This document shows, piece by piece, positions 56,579 through 64,000 of a stretch of 64,000 nt of DNA. The DNA lies in contig JALZUC010000021.1 of assembly GCA_023301765.1 (NCBI GenBank), positions 1-64,000 of the forward strand, written 5' to 3'. A model generated the notes under the pieces. The model was not told where the DNA came from. It saw nothing but the letters and a program-made list of their open reading frames with translations, and made no database searches. A program made the translations under genes and the position numbers. Source of the DNA: Akkermansiaceae bacterium. GTDB taxonomy: Bacteria > Verrucomicrobiota > Verrucomicrobiia > Verrucomicrobiales > Akkermansiaceae. Position 1 is the stretch's first letter. Each line of letters begins with the position of its first letter.

Positions 56579-57694
56579 ATGGCAACCACCGCTTTTATAG
56601 AAGAAAACATAGCCCCTTCAGCTCTCACGCAAAAATTACGCAATCGCATCTCAGCTAACGGCCAAATACCATTCCGCGAGTTCATGGCTGTAGCACTCTA
56701 TGATCCCGATGACGGCTACTACGCAAGTGATCAGAAACGTGTTGGTAAAGATGGAGACTTTATCACCAGCGTCAGTACTGGACGGTGCTTTGGCCTCATC
56801 TTAGCACACCGCCTTAACCACTATTGGCGTAAACTCGACTGCCCTGAAAACTTCCAAATCATAGAGCCCGGCGCCCATGATGGATCTCTCTGTGTAGATA
56901 TCCTCACAGAAATACAAACATCCTTTCCTGATTTCTATCAAGTAGTTCACTATGAACTAATCGAAACTACCGAAAGATTACGCAGCGCCCAAACCTCCAG
57001 ACTCACACCTAATCATACTGGAAAATTTGGAATCCACACATCCCTAGACGCCATCTCAAAAGCCACAGGCGCGATTATCTCTAACGAACTTATCGACGCC
57101 CTACCTGTAGACCTTATACGCTGGGAGGGTAACAGCTGGCATTTACTTATGGTAGATCTTGATTCATCAGGAAATTTTCACTTCGCTCCTACCCCCATCC
57201 CCTCAGAAAACTACGAATTACTGCACTTTTGTTCCACTCTTACAAATTACCCAGAAGGCTACACCACAGAGTTTAACCCAGGACTCAAAGACTTTGCCCA
57301 GCAAGCCTCAGGCTCGCTAATAAAAGGACTCCTAATCACCATAGACTACGGGCATCATACAGAAGACTACTACCACCCGGACCGCAAGGAAGGCACCCTT
57401 CAGACATACCATCACCATCAGAAATCAGATAACCCGCTTATCTCTCCGGGCGAAATCGATATCACAACACACGTTGACTTTACTCGCTTACAAGCAGCTG
57501 CAGAAACAGCTGGCTTTCAGCTCAACAGCTTAGGAACACAAGCCAGCTACCTCACCCACCAAGCCAAAGACTGGCTCTTAGGTATAGAGCGTCAAGCTAG
57601 CCCAGAAACAGCTACTCTCTTACGCCAGTTCCAGACGCTCACTCACCCCTCCATGCTGGGAACTCGCTTTATGGTATTAGAAATGGAAAAATAA
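56579..57694 (+). CDS. SAM-dependent methyltransferase, MidA/NDUFAF7 family
   Basis: A 371-residue protein of the PF02636 family. FREFMAVALYDPDDGYYAS near the N-terminus, DGDFITSVSTGRCFGLILAHRL, IIEPGAHDGSLCVDIL (SAM-binding glycine loop) and ISNELIDALPVDLIRW (conserved NE.DA.P) are diagnostic. The mitochondrial relative methylates an arginine of complex I; the bacterial substrate is unknown. The ATG at 56579 is only 24 bases from the longest PBP frame on the other strand. Confidence 0.9.
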   Translation: MATTAFIEENIAPSALTQKLRNRISANGQIPFREFMAVALYDPDDGYYASDQKRVGKDGDFITSVSTGRCFGLILAHRLNHYWRKLDCPENFQIIEPGAHDGSLCVDILTEIQTSFPDFYQVVHYELIETTERLRSAQTSRLTPNHTGKFGIHTSLDAISKATGAIISNELIDALPVDLIRWEGNSWHLLMVDLDSSGNFHFAPTPIPSENYELLHFCSTLTNYPEGYTTEFNPGLKDFAQQASGSLIKGLLITIDYGHHTEDYYHPDRKEGTLQTYHHHQKSDNPLISPGEIDITTHVDFTRLQAAAETAGFQLNSLGTQASYLTHQAKDWLLGIERQASPETATLLRQFQTLTHPSMLGTRFMVLEMEK

Positions 57695-57749
57695 ATCTAT
57701 CCCAGCTCACCACCAGATAAAGGTATGACAATAAATATCTGGCTTCGCT

Positions 57750-57778
57750 TTGACAAACATAGTCAATGCCACTAAATG
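57750..57778 (+). promoter_or_regulatory. Probable serA promoter
   Basis: TTGACA (57750-57755, perfect consensus), a 17-base gap, then TAAATG (57773-57778). Transcription would begin near 57785, at or just before the ATGs at 57785 and 57791, implying an almost leaderless transcript. Confidence 0.45.
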
Positions 57779-59389
57779 CCTGTCATGACCATGCAGCGTA
57801 TTCTTGTTTCAGATCCTATTTCTGATAAAGGTATAGACCTCCTCAGTAAACACCCCGACCTCGAAGTAGACGTTAATACCGGACTTAGCCCTGAAGAGCT
57901 CATTAAAATCATCCCCTCTTATCACGGGCTGATCATCCGCTCACAAACCAAGGTCACCGCTGAACTTCTGGCTGCTGCCACTGAGTTAAAAGCCGTTGGC
58001 CGAGCTGGTGTAGGTGTAGATAACGTAGATCGTGATGCCGCTACCAATCACGGTGTTATCGTGATGAATACCCCTACAGGGAATACTGTCTCCACAGCCG
58101 AACTAGCCTTCACTCTCATGCTTTCCGCCGCCAGAAATATCGGCCCTGCTCATACCGCGGTTATTAATGGGGAATTTCCAGCTGCACGCAAGGCTTACAA
58201 AGGTATTGAAATCAACAATAAACGCCTCGCTGTTATCGGTATGGGCCGTATCGGTGCAGAATTTACCAAACGCGCACAAGCATTTGGCATGACAGTAGTC
58301 GCCTATGATCCATTTCTCACTCAGGCTCGTGCCGACCAAATGAAAATCGAGCTCGCGGGAAGCCCTAACGCAGCCCTCACCGGTGCTGATGCAGTTACCC
58401 TCCATGTGCCACTCACAGATGATACTAAGCACATCATCAATGCAGAGCGCCTAGCCCTAATGAACAAAGGAGCCCTCGTGATCAACTGCGCACGCGGTGG
58501 CCTCATCGATGAGCCAGCTCTTAAAGCCGCCATCGAATCTGGCCATATCGCCGGCTGTGGTCTCGACGTCTACGAAGACGAGCCCCCGTCATCTAACCAC
58601 ACTCTCTTTGAGCTCCCCAAACACGTCTCCTTCACCCCGCACCTGGGTGCATCCACTAATGAGGCACAGGAAAATGTAGGTATCCAAGTAGCAGAGCAGC
58701 TCCGCGACTTCCTCAGCACTGGTGAGATCCGTAATGCCATTAACATGCCATCACTAGATGCTGCTGCACTTGGAGAAATAGGTAGCTACCTCGGGCTAGC
58801 ATCCTCACTCGGTAAATTCCTCGCTAAACTTGGCCCCGTGAATCCTGATGCACTCCGCGTTTCATTCCACGGAGAACTTGCAAAAAAAGACACCTCCCTT
58901 ATTTCCCGCACATTACTCACCGGCTACCTCGAAGCTGCTCGCGCAGACGGCCAAGTCAATATAGTTAACGCCCCTGCCGTTGCCGCTGACATGGGTCTGG
59001 AGACCGTAGAGTCAACTATCACTGCACATACAGAATACGCTGAACTCATCGTTGCTGAACTTCGTAAAGGTGATACAAGATTTCGCGTAGCTGGCACCAT
59101 CATTGGCCAGTCCCCTCGCATAGTAGAAATCGACCGCCTCTACGTGGATACCAATATCAATGGCCACTTCCTCATCGTCCGTAACGATGACCGCCCCGGT
59201 ATAGTAGGTCTTGTCGGCACAGCACTGGGTACAGCCGGTCTAAACATTGCTAACCTCTCACTCGCACGTAATAAATCAGACGGTGATGCACTCAATGTCA
59301 TCGAGCTAGACACCAGTCCGTGCAGTGAGCTTATTGCAGAACTAAGCAAGCAGCCTGGAGTCATCTCTGTCACATCAATTGATGTTTAA
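57776..59389 (+). CDS. serA: D-3-phosphoglycerate dehydrogenase
   Basis: A 537-residue enzyme catalysing the first step of serine synthesis. The NAD-binding domain has IGMGRIGAEFTKRAQAFGM, NCARGGLIDE and the catalytic His in FTPHLGAST. An intervening ASB domain (about 325-450) and a C-terminal ACT domain (FLIVRNDDRPGIVGLVGT) make it the long form, which is usually regulated by serine. Family members normally begin MxRxLVSD, which favours the ATG at 57791; ATGs at 57776 and 57785 precede it. Confidence 0.96.
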   Translation: MPVMTMQRILVSDPISDKGIDLLSKHPDLEVDVNTGLSPEELIKIIPSYHGLIIRSQTKVTAELLAAATELKAVGRAGVGVDNVDRDAATNHGVIVMNTPTGNTVSTAELAFTLMLSAARNIGPAHTAVINGEFPAARKAYKGIEINNKRLAVIGMGRIGAEFTKRAQAFGMTVVAYDPFLTQARADQMKIELAGSPNAALTGADAVTLHVPLTDDTKHIINAERLALMNKGALVINCARGGLIDEPALKAAIESGHIAGCGLDVYEDEPPSSNHTLFELPKHVSFTPHLGASTNEAQENVGIQVAEQLRDFLSTGEIRNAINMPSLDAAALGEIGSYLGLASSLGKFLAKLGPVNPDALRVSFHGELAKKDTSLISRTLLTGYLEAARADGQVNIVNAPAVAADMGLETVESTITAHTEYAELIVAELRKGDTRFRVAGTIIGQSPRIVEIDRLYVDTNINGHFLIVRNDDRPGIVGLVGTALGTAGLNIANLSLARNKSDGDALNVIELDTSPCSELIAELSKQPGVISVTSIDV

Positions 59390-59509
59390 TCCTCTTTTTA
59401 CTAGAAATAGACTTTACACAAAAAACAATCTGGGTATTTTCCCGCCCTGACCAGTAGCTGAGACACCTCAGTCCGCTATCATTAACAATTTCCTAACTAC
59501 ACTTCTACC

Positions 59510-59674
59510 ATGAAAGTTCTTTCCTCACTACTATCCATGAAAAAACGCCACGAAGACTGCCAAGTCGTAAAGCGTAAGGGCACACTCTACGTAATCTGTA
59601 AGAGCAACCCTAAGTTCAAAGCTCGCCAAGGTGCAACTAAGGGCACTCGCCTGAGTAAAAAAGGTGTGAAATAA
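59510..59674 (+). CDS. rpmJ: Ribosomal protein bL36, zinc-free form
   Basis: A 54-residue protein, [20 protein letters not shown] at the start, then [16 protein letters not shown]. Only two Cys remain (17 and 30) and the zinc-ligand pair CxxC is lost, as in the C-minus paralogue (E. coli YkgO type). A 14-residue basic C-terminal extension ([13 protein letters not shown]) is present. It sits in the large ribosomal subunit. It stands alone, not in the usual ribosomal operon, and is followed by a terminator. Confidence 0.94.
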   Translation: MKVLSSLLSMKKRHEDCQVVKRKGTLYVICKSNPKFKARQGATKGTRLSKKGVK

Positions 59675-59701
59675 TTCACCCTCACTACTTCTAAATTTTC
59701 C

Positions 59702-59737
59702 AAAAAACCTGCCCCGTTAACTCGGTGCAGGTTTTTT
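59702..59737. terminator. Bidirectional terminator between rpmJ and the LppM-like gene
   Basis: CCTGC and GCAGG with an inner CCG/CGG form a hairpin flanked by A-run (59702-59707) and T-run (59732-59737), serving both convergent genes. Confidence 0.82.
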
Positions 59738-59766
59738 ACGTCTGCCCTTTACGTCTACCCATTAGG

Positions 59767-60516
59767 CTAAGACCGCCGCCTTAATACGGAAACTAACTTC
59801 CATAAAACCAGTAAAATCAAGAGCACTAGCAGACCTCCCCCTGCAAAGACCCACCAAGGTAATGGCACAGCAGCCACTACATCCATCAGAAAAGGACCAT
59901 CTTTACAATCTGCTAATTGATAACGCCACAGAGCCGTCTTCCCGCCATTCGTAAGCTCGTGAGCATTGCTCGCCTGCAAAGCTTTGGGGAAATGTATAAT
60001 ATACCGAAACTCAGAATCCCCCAGCATTGAGTGCCAGCGATCTCCAGCATACTTATCTAGAAGAGGCGCCAGATTCACCCTCCGCTGCGCTGCCACAGCC
60101 AGCCCATCACGCCTATACTCCAGATCCCCCAACAACGAACTCAGGATAAGATCTGACTTACTCAGCTCCTTCTCCTCGCCACTATCACCACCACTCACAT
60201 CATCCTTCTTGCTAAGCAGGTTTTCCAAGTTTCTCAAATCCTCGGTTTCCACCTCGATCGTAATAACCTGCTTACCTCTCACTTTTTCCACCGTATTCGT
60301 CAGCAGATTCACCTGCTCATCCTTACCCACCTCATTTTCAATTTGCTCGCGGAATTCCGAGGCATCCGCATCTGATAAAATGAGTACGGGTAGAGAATAC
60401 ATCGCCCTCAGCTTAGCTGAGCCATCATCCCTGATAGTAATCTCCTCCTCACCATCAATACAGCTCGCTAGCATCAATGTTACCATTGTTAAAAAAAAGA
60501 AAGTAACGGACTTCAT
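59767..60516 (-). CDS. Lipoprotein with C-terminal membrane helix
   Basis: From the ATG at 60516 the product has a lipoprotein signal (FFFLTMVTLMLASC) and ends with a membrane helix and basic tail (WWVFAGGGLLVLLILLVLWK, then RRRS), the layout of LppM-type proteins. The domain between has EEITIRDDGSAKLRAMYSLP and VITIEVETEDLRNLENLL. Function is unknown. The frame continues 17 codons upstream to 60567 but these precede the signal. Its start lies 66 bases from the mechanosensitive channel start on the opposite strand. Confidence 0.75.
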   Translation of the reverse strand: MKSVTFFFLTMVTLMLASCIDGEEEITIRDDGSAKLRAMYSLPVLILSDADASEFREQIENEVGKDEQVNLLTNTVEKVRGKQVITIEVETEDLRNLENLLSKKDDVSGGDSGEEKELSKSDLILSSLLGDLEYRRDGLAVAAQRRVNLAPLLDKYAGDRWHSMLGDSEFRYIIHFPKALQASNAHELTNGGKTALWRYQLADCKDGPFLMDVVAAVPLPWWVFAGGGLLVLLILLVLWKLVSVLRRRS

Positions 60517-60582
60517 TAGATCCCCACTCTGCCAAAGAGTCAGTTCTCTGCAACCTCGAAAATACATATCATTACATGTGTA

Positions 60583-61908
60583 TTGGCCTTGCCCAGTATC
60601 CTAGGATATGGCACGGCATGTTCCGTGAATACATGGCATGATAAACTCTCGCAGCAATTATTTGGAGCAGAAGACTTTGCAACACTTGATTGGCACTTCT
60701 GTCTAGTGGTAGATGCCACCATCTTTCTTGTCGTTCTACTCATCGCAGCGCTCTCATTTATCATCTTTCGTAAGATGCTCACAGGAGTCGTTCACAAGAT
60801 GATTCAAAAAACCAGCAACACCTGGGATGACACCCTACTCAAGAGCAAACTCTCTAACTGGATAGCCATGCTGCTACCCGCGCTGATCGTGCTTAAAGCC
60901 GCACCTCACGCCATCATCACCCGCCATGACGGCGTGACTATCTTTGCTGATACCGTGCAGTCCGCCGCCACCATCAGCATCATTATTCTCGCATACCTAG
61001 CATTTAACTCCGTGCTCAATATTATTGAGCGGATCTACCAACGCTTTGAAGTCTCTCGCGAACTCCCCATCAAAGGTATCTTCCAGATTATAAAAATCAT
61101 CCTACTTATCGCGGCCACCATCCTTATTATTTCCACACTGATTGGGAAATCCCCCGTGCTCATCTTCTCTGGGCTAGGGGCGATGACTGCCATCATCATC
61201 CTCATCTTTAAAGACTCCATCCTCGGCCTAGTAGCTGGTATCCAGCTCTCCGCTAACAGGATGATCGCCCGTGGAGACTGGATAGAAATGCCTAAATTTG
61301 GTGCTGACGGCGAGGTCATGGAAGTAGCACTAACCACGGTGAAGGTTAAAAACTGGGATAAAACCATCACCACCATCCCCACCTACGCCCTAATCTCAGA
61401 TAGCTTTAAAAACTGGCGCGGCATGAGCTCCAGCGGCGTACGTAGGATCAAGCGATCCGTAAATATCGATATGTCCACAGTAGAATTTCTCGACACCACA
61501 CAGATGGCCAAAATGCAGCAAATCTCACTCCTGACAAACTACATCGCGGATAAAGAAAAAGAAATTATAGCATGGAACCAGAGTAACAAGAGTGTGGACA
61601 CAACCAATAAAGTCAACGCCCGCTCACTCACAAACTTAGGAACCTTCCGCGCATACATCCGTGAGTATCTCCACAATCACCCAAAAATCTCCTCAGATGA
61701 AACTCTCCTCGTCCGCCAGCTCCAACCCTCAGAATACGGTATCCCCATAGAAATCTATGTATTTACTACTGACAACGAGTGGATCAAACACGAAGACATC
61801 CAGAGCGACATCTTTGATCACTTCCTCTCCATTCTCCCAGAATTTGGACTAAGGGCCTTCCAAAGCCCCAGCGACCAATCTTTTCTTAACCTAAACACAC
61901 ACCGCTAA
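60583..61908 (+). CDS. Mechanosensitive ion channel, YbdG/MscS family
   Basis: A 441-residue membrane protein. Five predicted helices precede the MscS domain, whose signature here is GDWIEMPKFGADGEVMEV, LTTVKVKNWDKTITTIPTYALISDSFKNW, nearly that of E. coli YbdG. It opens under membrane tension to release solutes in osmotic downshock. The frame starts with TTG at 60583; the short first part (ALPSILGYGTACSVNTWHDK) is not clearly signal-like, so a start at the GTG near 60625 is possible. cysS follows after one base. Confidence 0.88.
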   Translation: MALPSILGYGTACSVNTWHDKLSQQLFGAEDFATLDWHFCLVVDATIFLVVLLIAALSFIIFRKMLTGVVHKMIQKTSNTWDDTLLKSKLSNWIAMLLPALIVLKAAPHAIITRHDGVTIFADTVQSAATISIIILAYLAFNSVLNIIERIYQRFEVSRELPIKGIFQIIKIILLIAATILIISTLIGKSPVLIFSGLGAMTAIIILIFKDSILGLVAGIQLSANRMIARGDWIEMPKFGADGEVMEVALTTVKVKNWDKTITTIPTYALISDSFKNWRGMSSSGVRRIKRSVNIDMSTVEFLDTTQMAKMQQISLLTNYIADKEKEIIAWNQSNKSVDTTNKVNARSLTNLGTFRAYIREYLHNHPKISSDETLLVRQLQPSEYGIPIEIYVFTTDNEWIKHEDIQSDIFDHFLSILPEFGLRAFQSPSDQSFLNLNTHR

Positions 61909-61909
61909 A

Positions 61910-63301
61910 GTGCAGCTTTTTGATACACTAACACGTAGCAGACGCGAACTAGAACCACTCGATGGTAAAACATTCCGTTTCTACTGCTGTGGCCCCACCG
62001 TCTACGGCCCTGCCCACATTGGTAACTTCCGCACCTTCGTGATGCACGATGTCTTTCGCCGTGTGTTAGAGGCTGGTAATATGCCCACTCTCCATGTGAG
62101 AAACATTACCGACGTCGATGATAAAACCATCCGTGATTCACAAACTGCGGGGAAAACACTCCTCGAGTTCACAACTGGCTGGACAGAGAAATTTCATAAC
62201 GACTGCTTAGCCCTCGGCTGCCTACCACCACACATCGAGCCCAGTGCCATAGAGCACATCCCCCAACAGATCGAAATGATCGAAACACTTGTTGAAAAAG
62301 GGCATGCCTACGCATCCGAGGACGGCTCCGTCTACTTCAAGGTATCCTCTTTCCCTGATTACGGTAAACTCTCCCACCTCGACACCCGAGAGCTCGATCT
62401 TGGCAAAACTCAGAACCAGCGCGCAGATGCAGATGAATATGAGAAAGACGCCATAGCAGACTTTGTTCTCTGGAAATCCCGTAAAGATACAGATGGGGCA
62501 AACTACTGGCCATCTCCATGGGGAGAAGGTCGCCCAGGCTGGCACCTCGAGTGCTCCGCCATGATTAAGGAATACCTCGGTGAGAACTTTGACCTCCACT
62601 CCGGCGGAGTAGACCTCGTATTCCCCCATCACGAAAACGAAATTGCTCAGAGCCAGTGCTCCTGCGGAGGAGACTTTGCCGCTCACTGGTTCCACATCAC
62701 GCACCTCATGGTAGATGGTGGTAAAATGTCTAAATCCCTCGGTAATCTCTACACCATTGATGACCTAGCGCAAAAAGGCCACACCGCCATGGAAGTACGC
62801 TACGTCCTCATCTCAGGACACTACCGCAAGCAGCTAAACTTCACTCTAGACTCGCTACACGCCGCAAAGGAGGCCCTCCAGAAGCTCGCCAAAGGCCGCA
62901 CAGCCCTAGTATCCAGCGCAAGCAGTAGCACCCCAGCCCCACTCAATATTGAAAAATCAGCATTCGCAGCTGCATGGGAATCACTCAATACGGACCTAAA
63001 CACGCCCGCAGCACTAGGTCACCTCTTCTCAGGCCTCAAAGCCGCGCAGCAGCTCAGCGGAGATGACGCCGCAGCTCACATAGAAGCATTTGATACCATT
63101 CTCAGCGCCCTTGGCCTCAGCCTCCCTGAAGAAGAAGCTACATCGGAAGCTCCACCAGAAGTGCAAGAACTTGCAGAAAAACGCCTAGCCGCAAAACAAA
63201 ACAAAGATTGGGCTGCCTCTGACCAACTCCGTGATGAAATCTCCGCCCTCGGATGGACCATTAAAGACAGCCCAGACGGCTACGAACTAATACCATCATA
63301 G
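61910..63301 (+). CDS. cysS: Cysteinyl-tRNA synthetase
   Basis: A 463-residue class I synthetase charging tRNA-Cys. [17 protein letters not shown] has the HIGH-type motif (HIGN) and the first zinc Cys; GWHLECSAM and [10 protein letters not shown] supply other zinc ligands; KMSKSLGN is the KMSKS loop. The start is GTG at 61910, one base after the channel stop, indicating one transcript. Length and motif order are normal. Confidence 0.96.
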   Translation: MQLFDTLTRSRRELEPLDGKTFRFYCCGPTVYGPAHIGNFRTFVMHDVFRRVLEAGNMPTLHVRNITDVDDKTIRDSQTAGKTLLEFTTGWTEKFHNDCLALGCLPPHIEPSAIEHIPQQIEMIETLVEKGHAYASEDGSVYFKVSSFPDYGKLSHLDTRELDLGKTQNQRADADEYEKDAIADFVLWKSRKDTDGANYWPSPWGEGRPGWHLECSAMIKEYLGENFDLHSGGVDLVFPHHENEIAQSQCSCGGDFAAHWFHITHLMVDGGKMSKSLGNLYTIDDLAQKGHTAMEVRYVLISGHYRKQLNFTLDSLHAAKEALQKLAKGRTALVSSASSSTPAPLNIEKSAFAAAWESLNTDLNTPAALGHLFSGLKAAQQLSGDDAAAHIEAFDTILSALGLSLPEEEATSEAPPEVQELAEKRLAAKQNKDWAASDQLRDEISALGWTIKDSPDGYELIPS

Positions 63302-63368
63302 CCCTCCTCCAGCGCAGGGCTCCCCAGCCTAGCTTGACAAATCCGATCATGTAATACACTGTTAAAAA

Positions 63369-63599
63369 ATGATCAAAGCCATCACAAAGATCGGCAACTC
63401 ACGTGGAATCATCCTTGATTCCGCCCTACTTGAGCTAGCCAATCTGAAGGAGGGCGACACAGGCAACATCACCGTGCACAGCAGAGGCACTATTTCCATG
63501 ACTCCAGAAGTCGCCACAGTAGATCCTGCACAAGCTAAACAACTAGCCGCAAATCTCATCGCCAAAAACAATCAACTCTTTGACCGTCTTTCTAAGTAG
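63369..63599 (+). CDS. AbrB/MazE-like antitoxin
   Basis: A 76-residue protein with the SpoVT/AbrB swapped-hairpin DNA-binding fold: MIKAITKIGNSRGIILDSALLELANLKEGD. The C-terminal tail (about 45-76) is flexible and would wrap the toxin. It is followed with no gap by a Doc-like toxin gene. Antitoxins of this fold usually repress their own operon. Confidence 0.88.
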   Translation: MIKAITKIGNSRGIILDSALLELANLKEGDTGNITVHSRGTISMTPEVATVDPAQAKQLAANLIAKNNQLFDRLSK

Positions 63600-63986
63600 A
63601 TGATCAAACATCTCACACTGGAATCTGTGCTCGCCATTCACGAGGCCTTACTTTCTACCCATGGCGGCATGACGAGATTGAGAGAAGAATCATTATTAGA
63701 AAGTGCCATAGCTGCTCCTCAAGCAACATTTGGAGACGAACCCATCACGCTCGACATCATCGAAATCGCTGCCGCTTATCTTTACTATCCCTGTAAAAAT
63801 CACCCTTTCGCCGATGGTAACAAACGGACAGCTCTCGCATCTTGTCTCGTAATTCTGAGCGAAAACGGACAACTTCCCACTATGGAACTTGATGTCGATG
63901 ACTGGGAAAAACTCGTTCTCGATGTCGCTTCATCATCCATTGATCGCCAGACAACAACCATCCGACTAACAGAACTCCTCACCTAA
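63600..63986 (+). CDS. Doc/Fic-type toxin
   Basis: A 128-residue protein with the Fic motif NHPFADGNKRTALA (67-80; catalytic His68, phosphate-binding loop). The upstream LREESLLESAIAAPQATFG is typical of death-on-curing (Doc) toxins, which phosphorylate EF-Tu and stop translation. It starts immediately after the antitoxin stop (TAG ATG). The full coding sequence ends inside the window. Confidence 0.93.
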   Translation: MIKHLTLESVLAIHEALLSTHGGMTRLREESLLESAIAAPQATFGDEPITLDIIEIAAAYLYYPCKNHPFADGNKRTALASCLVILSENGQLPTMELDVDDWEKLVLDVASSSIDRQTTTIRLTELLT

Positions 63987-64000
63987 CTAACCGTATCGAT

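Overview
The window reads as a chromosomal segment from a member of the Verrucomicrobiota, most like the Verrucomicrobiales (for example a Rubritalea-type marine bacterium). This is inferred from gene content: a long Chlamydia-like GreA fusion, a type II secretion (T2SS) pseudopilin set lacking the motor genes, a separate three-gene pilin-like cassette, an ECF sigma factor paired with a kinase/SUMF1 protein, a zinc-free L36, and few clear Shine-Dalgarno sites. No rRNA, prophage, complete insertion sequence or CRISPR array was seen. The only mobile-like module is an AbrB/Doc toxin-antitoxin pair at the right edge.

Layout. 0.2-6.7 kb (minus strand) carries a two-subunit sodium:solute symporter, a Tat-exported M15-like peptidase, a nucleoid-associated protein and an AGCS amino-acid symporter with an inserted SH3-like segment. 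6.7-9.7 kb holds a lipoprotein, an intact HtrA-like protease and, 13 bases downstream, a protease-like paralogue lacking the catalytic His and Ser. 9.8-14.0 kb is a complete tripartite efflux operon (outer-membrane lipoprotein, adaptor, ABC ATPase, FtsX permease). 14.1-17.0 kb has a Gly-rich lipoprotein, tRNA-Val and a kilobase without convincing genes. 17.0-21.5 kb has a frameshifted alpha/beta hydrolase, OsmC, a Ser/Thr kinase with PEGA and SUMF1 domains, and its overlapping ECF sigma factor.

21.7-32.7 kb holds a DEAD-box helicase with ruvC, a thioredoxin-fold protein, enolase, a 611-residue GreA-like protein, a phosphodiesterase-like protein and the secretin GspD. From 38.0 down to 29.9 kb on the minus strand the order is gspG-H-I-J-K-L-M-(C-like)-D; gspE, gspF and the prepilin peptidase are absent, so assembly must depend on genes elsewhere. 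38.6-42.5 kb has a polytopic membrane protein, a DUF4442 hotdog protein, a double-psi-barrel-like exported protein and an unknown exported protein. 42.6-45.6 kb is the second pilin-like cassette on the plus strand, followed by a lipoprotein made of 11-residue LEA-like repeats.

46.6-63.3 kb is mostly housekeeping: scpB, pheA, initiator tRNA-Met, elongator tRNA-Met, fusA, an ArgA-like acetyltransferase, a conserved nucleotidyltransferase-like protein, a class A PBP whose transpeptidase motifs look dead, a MidA/NDUFAF7 methyltransferase, serA, rpmJ, a lipoprotein, a YbdG-like mechanosensitive channel and cysS. The observations I rate highest are the PBP with two of three transpeptidase motifs lost, the active/inactive HtrA pair, the second pilin cassette and the GreA fusion.
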